From Cristatella mucedo (Eukaryota; Bryozoa; Phylactolaemata; Cristatellidae), in NCBI GenBank assembly GCA_009760855.2, contig WPIO01000020.1, forward strand, positions 5,589,501-5,653,500: a stretch of DNA of 64,000 bases, in the 5' to 3' direction. The notes beneath the pieces are model-generated. The model saw only the letters and a program-made list of their open reading frames with translations, searched no databases and was not told the origin of the DNA. This document shows positions 58,506-64,000 of the stretch, piece after piece. Within the stretch, counting starts at the first letter, position 1. Each line of letters begins with the position of its first letter. Made by a program: the position numbers and the translations under genes.

Positions 58506-59119
58506 GGGAGCACATAAATACTATGCAGGTTGAACCAATAAATATTGGAATATCCCAAAAATCTTGTTTCCTTTAAAATCGCAAATCTGTCGGCTAAAGC
58601 AGCCCAATTTTAGTATACTTAGTAACAGTGGTGTGACAAAGACTATTAAAGAGGCCCAAGAGGATGCGCTAGGATAAGTATCGGCTGGAGGCGGCTGCCA
58701 GATGCACTGCTGATTTGGTTTGGAATCTGGGGAACCTGAGTGCTGAGAAGTAACAGCTGTGAGGATTTCTTCGACCCAGTTTAGGCTTAGGATTTGCTTG
58801 GGTGTCTTTGTGTGTGTCTAATTATGATACCTAGCTAGTCGTGAACTTTTAGTTATTGCTTCTCCTGGAGCAAGTTGTTAACCTCCCAATACAGATATTG
58901 TTCGCTTAGGGCACTACACAAAGAGCCTATTATTATCACTAGCATTCGTAAATCTTGAATATTTGAGAGGATGATGTATTCCTTATCCTCAGAGCCATTA
59001 CAACCAGGTGAGTTTTTGAATAATCAACAACGGGGTAATAAGAGAACTTCTGATAAAAGAAAAAAAAGACCACAAAAGTAGGAATACAATTATGAACTAT
59101 GGCCCCGAATGCCCGGGGT
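58506..59119. other. No gene recognised
   Basis: Unassigned EEF1AKMT1 intron. Confidence 0.4.
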
Positions 59120-59515
59120 TCTGTCTAGAATAGACAATTGTAATTCGGTTTTGGCAGGATTATTAAAATGCCGTCAAGCCTCTAAAGCCGGTGATGAATA
59201 TGACTCCATAGCTGGTCAATAAATCTAAGAAATTCAATTCGTGCGACTCCTTTACTGAATGAGCTGGGATGGCTCCCGGTTGATAATCAGCTAGTTTATT
59301 CTGAGAGCTGCTACTTCCATGCTCCTCACTTCCTCGACTGCCCTTCTGAGTTAGCTAAGCTTCTCACTTTTTTTTTTTTTTTTGTTTCACGAGGCGTAGT
59401 CTGTTGACTGCCATAAGGGCATCGAAAGCTGCTTAGCCTTTGAGTGAAGTATCGACAACTTTCTGCCAAAACTCCCACTTACTCCCCGTGGGTTGGTGGA
59501 GCTACATATAGAGGG
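59120..59515 (+). mobile_element. LINE-A C-terminal fragment, decayed
   Basis: acaattgtaattcggttttg, then actcctttactgaatgagct and gggatggctcccggttgata, later ctactccatgct-like C-terminal DNA, ending near gttggtggagctacatatag. A T run (59,368-59,383) has grown inside. Large internal deletion. Confidence 0.65.
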
Positions 59516-59747
59516 ATAAATTTACGTTCATTCAGCAAGCATCCTGTTACCATCGGCCCAATGCAGCCACAGCACTTCTAAATGATGCATACCAACTACT
59601 TTCTTAGATGTCAGGGTTCTATCCACAGCTATAAATTGTCGAGGGACAAGTCTCATTTCTTACCAATACTCAGGCATATTGATATGATGTGACATCAACA
59701 AACTATGAGACTGCCCTGGCACAATGCCGTTACACTTGACAACGTAC

Positions 59748-59900
59748 GTATATAGCGACAGAAGCTCCTTGACGGCTATCACTACGGGTTGCAGCGGCAA
59801 TAAAGGATCGCCCACTGCACGATTTCGAACCTATGACCTCAGGACAGAGGTCGTGAAAACCAGCCGTCTTACCTGGTGCGTCATCACGACACGACACAGA
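59748..59900 (-). mobile_element. SINE-2 copy
   Basis: Antisense: atatagcgacagaagctcct, ggctatcactacgggttgca, gcaataaaggatcgcccact, B box as gatttcgaacct, then ttacctggtgcgtcatcacg for the A-box end. The tail is missing. Confidence 0.82.
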
Positions 59901-59956
59901 TTTACAGATGGTTGCATTCTGGCTATGCATCAACTATACTTGCTATCATGTGTGGT

Positions 59957-60050
59957 TAATAATAATATTAATAATAGTAATACACTTGATAAAGCACCCT
60001 CAGAGAACTCAATCTCTTTCTAGGCACTTTACATTTGTTCATCCACACAG
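59957..60050 (-). mobile_element. LINE-B 3' end, very short
   Basis: Antisense ATT-like tail, then acacttgataaagcaccctc and the hairpin to ggcactttacatttg. It ends 115 bases from an EEF1AKMT1 exon. Confidence 0.85.
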
Positions 60051-60164
60051 TATAACAGAGCTCACCTGCCACAATCGGCTCTAACTAGCCCGCGGTTGTC
60101 ATATCAGGTAAGCCATTCCACAACAAAGTGAAGCAGTGCACACCCAAAACGTGCTTAAACTCAC

Positions 60165-60247
60165 TTTCCTCCGGGTCCGGCAGCTGCAACAGCTTCTTTC
60201 GCAAGCGATATAGCAGTGGCCTCGTCATACCAAAATTGGCTGAGTTG
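60165..60247 (-). CDS. EEF1AKMT1: EEF1AKMT1 internal exon (QFWY motif)
   Basis: Acceptor gtgtgtttgcag ends at 60,248; donor aa|gtgagt at 60,164. The 83-base exon reads QLSQFWYDEATAISLAKEA and VAAAGPGGK, matching the family segment NWQLSQFWYSQETALQLAQE and GEGGR (human, from memory), which sits just before the methyltransferase core. Phase 2 at its end is completed by the first base of the exon at 50,776, recreating GGK-IACLS. The intron between them is 9,388 bases. The preceding exon, which should end in a tryptophan codon in phase 0, was not found up to 64,000. Confidence 0.95.
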
Positions 60248-60414
60248 CTGCAAACACACCAAAGCAGGGTTAAAATTTAATTTGATAGCCTGTTGCAAAA
60301 CAATGTACCAGATAGATGCATCAGCCGCTCAAAAAAATTAGTACTCAATCGGCGTGGTTAAAAATCTCACACTGTGATCTAGCATAAGCTGCAACAAAGA
60401 TAGTAACACATTTG

Positions 60415-60960
60415 TAAACCCTATTAGAGAACTTAATATCTTTCTCGGCACTTTCAGAAATTGCAAAGGAATCATGATCAAATGGTAAATGGTAACATGC
60501 ACAATGCCGACAAGCATAATATGGTTAGAGGTAATAATCATACTGTCAACATGTAACTATGGTTAGTGGTAACATTCAGTGTCAGCACACATAAGCACAC
60601 AAAGACAAATAACAAGGACTCATTTAATGCTGCGAGAAACAGATGCATTTTAGCCTGTTTTTAAATGTCAAGTCGGGAGGGGGGAGTCAGTCGTCAGTTC
60701 CCAGCTTTGATCGCACACAAAGTGAAGGCAGGATCTCTAAAGGATTTGAGGTTAGTTCGAGGCCCAGCTAAGTATGTCGACTAAAAAAAGGCAGGTGGTA
60801 CGATACCTACGCTGGTTTGGGAGTAGTTGTGATGAGTAGGCTGGAGCCACAGAATCAAAAGACCTTAAATTGAGTGACACAGCCTTGAAGTCGATACTCT
60901 GTTTGACCCGGAGCCAGTGCAGGTCGAGGAGAAGTGGTGTGACGTGGCAAGCCAACTAAC
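60415..60960 (-). mobile_element. LINE-B 3' end with C-terminal codons
   Basis: Antisense, decayed hairpin (tagagaacttaatatctttc), 3' UTR, then the ORF end. The minus ORF at 60,752-60,955 reads LLLDLHWLRVKQSIDFKAVS, then SFDSVAPAYSSQLLP. Confidence 0.82.
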
Positions 60961-61255
60961 AAGACCATTAGGAATGCTTATCTAGACCCAGCGACTACGG
61001 TACAGTAAGCCAGTCTGAAAAAGGTCATTAACACAGACTTGGAGCAACCATTCAGCTTTGCAAGACATGCTGCTGCGCCAATGTTTGGCCACGACCAGGG
61101 TCTGTCAACAAGGAACTTAAGATCGGTAATAATCCATTAAGTTTATTCTGTAAACCAACTAATCAATCAAGCTTGACGATTGATGAATGTTGCTGGTTAA
61201 TTTAAAACAATATATGGGATATCAGGTTTTAATATTTAATAAACCATTCACACAA
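60961..61255. other. Unassigned
   Basis: May include further decayed LINE-B DNA (about 60,961-61,110), not certain. Confidence 0.3.
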
Positions 61256-61905
61256 TGCTTTAAGAGAAAAAATCCTTTAAAGGGCACTTTATGCAAGCTA
61301 AAAAAAAATGCCAAAAACGTACCAACTGTTTAGAGAAAATGTCGTGCCTAAATTTGGCATGTGCTAGCACGGCAAGACAATTGCCACGAACAGAGATAAT
61401 GCTATGTAAGATAATGCTATGAGACCATGTGGCCCTCGTCCCGTTCCTTTTAAATGCTCTGAAGTCAGAGTATGTCATGATATCAGTTTGAAGCAAGCAC
61501 CAGGCATTAAGAGCAGAGGGACTTAAGGTAAACAAATATAGATTGGTGGGTAAACAAGCCAGTGTTCAAAGAAATTGAGATAGGTTAAGGGCACAGCTAA
61601 ACGACCAGAGTCACAGGACAAGTAGTAAGTATGAGAGAAAAGTAAGGGGAGTATGTATTGATATAATAGTTAGGTAAGCCGAGCAAGAGAATCGAGGAAC
61701 CTAAAAGTCAGCGATAGTACCTTGAAGAAGATGCACTACTTAATGGGGAGAGTGAAAGTCGGGAATGTAGTAATGCAGCAGTAGCATTGTAAACCAGAGA
61801 CAGACCTAGCTGTCGAGTGTTGCACCTTCTCTACGCATCTCATCGCACAGGCATAATGACCTGCAATGAGCGAGTTACAGACGTCGAGTCAGGCTTAACA
61901 TATGC
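61256..61905 (-). mobile_element. LINE-B-like C-terminal fragment, divergent
   Basis: Antisense. Broken frames give FKVLSLTFRFLDSLARL (about 61,690-61,740) and a CNSLIAGHYACAMRCVEKVQ-like block (about 61,800-61,880). The left part at 61,260 is not a standard hairpin. More diverged than the other LINE-B copies, perhaps a third subfamily. Confidence 0.55.
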
Positions 61906-62176
61906 ACGGTTCTAACTTGGCTAAGGTAACTGTATTTCAGCAACCCCCCCTTTGCAATGCTATGCATTTAAAAAGCTTTGCAAGCTTAAAGTCCAACCAT
62001 TAGTTTATAATAAAAATCGACTGCATACGTAAGCCAATCCTAGGGAGGCACTCAACGTTTGCTTATTCAAGGAGTGGGCTAACATTGAGGGTGAAATTAA
62101 CAAGAAAAAATTGTTGCCTTTTCAGCAAGGCCAAACAAGTGCTACACAGCAACTTTTCGCACCTTATTGAACTGCT

Positions 62177-62388
62177 TTACTGTTTCAGATTTGCAGTGTG
62201 CCGGCAATATGTCAAAGAATCCCGTATGAAATGATCAAAAACTCGTTTTCCATTTAACAAAGAAAGTTCAGCAACATCAGCCAATATTTCATAGTCGACG
62301 TCGAGTACATTCAAATCAAAGTTAACAGCAGACTGACTCCACGGTTTCACCCTCATCTGATAGAAGTGTGGTATTCCCAACAAAGTAT
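62177..62388 (-). other. Exon-like ORF, possible last exon, unknown
   Basis: A pyrimidine-containing acceptor (gtaaccgctttcag) ends at 62,389. The frame then reads LLGIPHFYQMRVKPWSQSAV, NFDLNVLDVDYEILADVAEL and SLLNGKRVFDHFIRDSL to a stop at 62,177. Amino-acid composition is protein-like and the strand equals that of EEF1AKMT1. I do not recognise it. Two overlapping frames (62,322-62,636 minus and 62,368-62,589 plus) compete. Confidence 0.27.
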
Positions 62389-62639
62389 CTGAAAGCGGTT
62401 ACAGCGAATCCTGAAGCATTGGGCAGAAGCAAAGGCAAGCCTTCTAGTAAAATAAAGCAAGGCCATCTGGTCGTTTCCAGCTGGTCGGGTGGGAACCGGT
62501 GCTCAGATGAAGATGTCCAATATCTAGGTGCTTGCCACGAGCCAGAAAGGTCAAAACGTTGTTTTAAAAACAAGGACCGTTTGAAATGATCGGTTGCATG
62601 GTAGCTTGCAATAGCTGGATCGACTATAGGGTACAAATG

Positions 62640-64000
62640 TACAAAATGAAGACTGCAGCTATGTATTACGGGCTTGGCAGTGCAACCATATGCAGAGCTG
62701 GATCGGCTACGGTGGCAGCAATGTGCACGAGGTTTGGACAGATAATTAAAAGTGAAAGTATTCAGAGCTTGCTGAGACTATCGCCAGCCTAATAATTATT
62801 AGGAACAGACTCGAGGAGATGTATGCATCCACAAGTTGCTGCGAGCAAGCAACTTCTTTGCATTTCGCACAAGCGCACTAATAACTATGCTATCTGTTTT
62901 CTTAAGGCCCTATTGCCTGAACTAAATCAAAAGTGGTTTAGAACACATCTTACTGCAAATACTTGTTAAAACGGCTCCAAGACTTTGGGCCTTGTCTGGT
63001 TCACACGGGAAGAAACTTTCTGCTATACGTTACTGCTTGCTTGTAATTGATGTATTCCTAACCTGAACGTGCTGTTGTGCATGCTGGACTGAAAAGCTTA
63101 AAATATTGACTCACTTTTCATACATTGACCAAGGAGCAAACCTTATTTTGAACTGTCAAGCCTTCTTTTACTTTACACACTGTGCACATTGCTGAAAGCA
63201 TGGCTGTGAATAAAAGTAAGCAGTCTCGGTGACAGTTACTCTTAGTACTGCCTTGCAAAGAATTCCAAGCTAATCTTAACAATAATGATAAGTTGCATGC
63301 AAAATAGAAAAAAAAGCTAAATCCCTATTCAGTGGCTTTACAATTCCCAGCAAGAGAAGCAATAACCAGGGGCTGATGACAAGTGAGATTTCCTACCCAG
63401 ACGAGCAAGCAAGCAAGACCCAAGTACCATGCCTACACAAGCATAAGGGCCACTGGTTAGCAACATGGCACTAAACCATGCACGCGTACACACTCCGAGC
63501 AAACAGGAAAAAAGATAAGGTCACTACAGAAAAAGATGTGGTCACTAGGGCCCTATACAAAAGCATTTTAATCTTAACCTTTGTGAGGAAATGGGACTCA
63601 GCACTCCTGTGAGCAGGCCCTCTGAGGGATCGGACTGCCTAAGCAGCCACAGACCTCGAGCAGTTGAGTGGTGGACAGTGGCTCTTGGCCGATGACTCGC
63701 AGTCTAGCACAATTCCGTGCATTGGTTGCATTTGTGGGGACATCCATCTACCACAAACTTCGACCAGCTGTCGGGTGGGTTTGAAACAAACCATGGCTCG
63801 ACAGTGCAAAAACAATGCATGCATTGAACATAAGGACTTCAGGATGAGTACAGGGGGGGACCAGCATAATTTCTGCCAGCAAAGTGCTCGGTGTTGTAGC
63901 CAGGAGACTTGTTGCTCGGTCATGCTACCAAGCCAAGATCGTATGGAGGGCTGTCACACACTTTGTCACCATGTGCGCAGTTTCATATTGCACAAGGACC
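62640..64000. other. No gene recognised
   Basis: Unassigned to the window end. The first exon of EEF1AKMT1 should lie here or beyond, but no segment matching its expected N-terminal region was found. The ORF at 63,639-63,923 is unsupported. Confidence 0.4.

Noticed and set aside
63241-63300. Possible EEF1AKMT1 first exon (minus, LEFFARQY)
   Set aside because: Only a four- to five-residue resemblance to the expected N-terminal helix, with a stop right after and no donor in the right phase.
1-64000. CRISPR array, bacterial operon or phage
   Set aside because: No short regularly spaced repeats, no operon-like ORF packing; introns and SINEs show animal nuclear DNA.

Overview
This window is nuclear DNA from a multicellular animal, most likely an invertebrate. 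The reasons are long GT-AG introns, a recognisable animal methyltransferase gene split over about 14 kb, a single-pass receptor-like membrane protein, tRNA-derived SINEs, and a very heavy load of decayed LINEs of the CR1/L2 type. I cannot name the phylum from sequence alone. Gene density is low: perhaps 90% of the window is repeat relics and unassignable intergenic or intronic DNA.

Layout. From 0 to 23.5 kb there is a repeat-rich stretch with two related LINE families. I call them LINE-A (3' tail of TTACA-like units) and LINE-B (3' tail of ATT units, with a conserved 3' hairpin). Several insertions are nested inside other insertions. At 16.65-16.98 kb lies a frameshifted fragment related to the receptor gene further on. 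From 24.5 to 25.8 kb (minus strand) lies the one long intact ORF, 430 codons. It encodes a secreted-then-anchored glycoprotein with a signal peptide, nine N-glycosylation sequons, an alanine-rich membrane helix, and a cytoplasmic tail with an ITIM-like tyrosine motif. From 26 to 36 kb there is intergenic DNA with exon-like pieces (26.1, 28.5, 31.2, 31.4-31.8 kb), both SINE families and microsatellites. From 36 to 44 kb come more LINE relics and the best-preserved LINE-B copy (42.4-43.7 kb). At 44.75 kb a plausible first exon of an unknown gene starts on the plus strand. From 46.55 to 60.25 kb (minus strand) lie the last three coding exons of EEF1AKMT1 (eEF1A lysine methyltransferase 1, formerly N6AMT2). 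Their splice sites and phases match, and the introns are 3.8 and 9.4 kb and full of LINE, SINE and Tc1/mariner relics. The first exon or exons lie above 60.3 kb and were not found; they may be outside the window. From 60.3 to 64 kb there are LINE-B relics and one further exon-like ORF.

How the parts relate. SINE-1 (at least nine copies) has a tRNA-like head and a tail almost identical to the 3' hairpin of LINE-B, so LINE-B is the probable source of the machinery that copied it. SINE-2 has a different tail (TATTT-like units). Nested insertions with short target duplications give a relative order of events. No rRNA, CRISPR or bacterial features are present, and no transposon ORF here looks intact.
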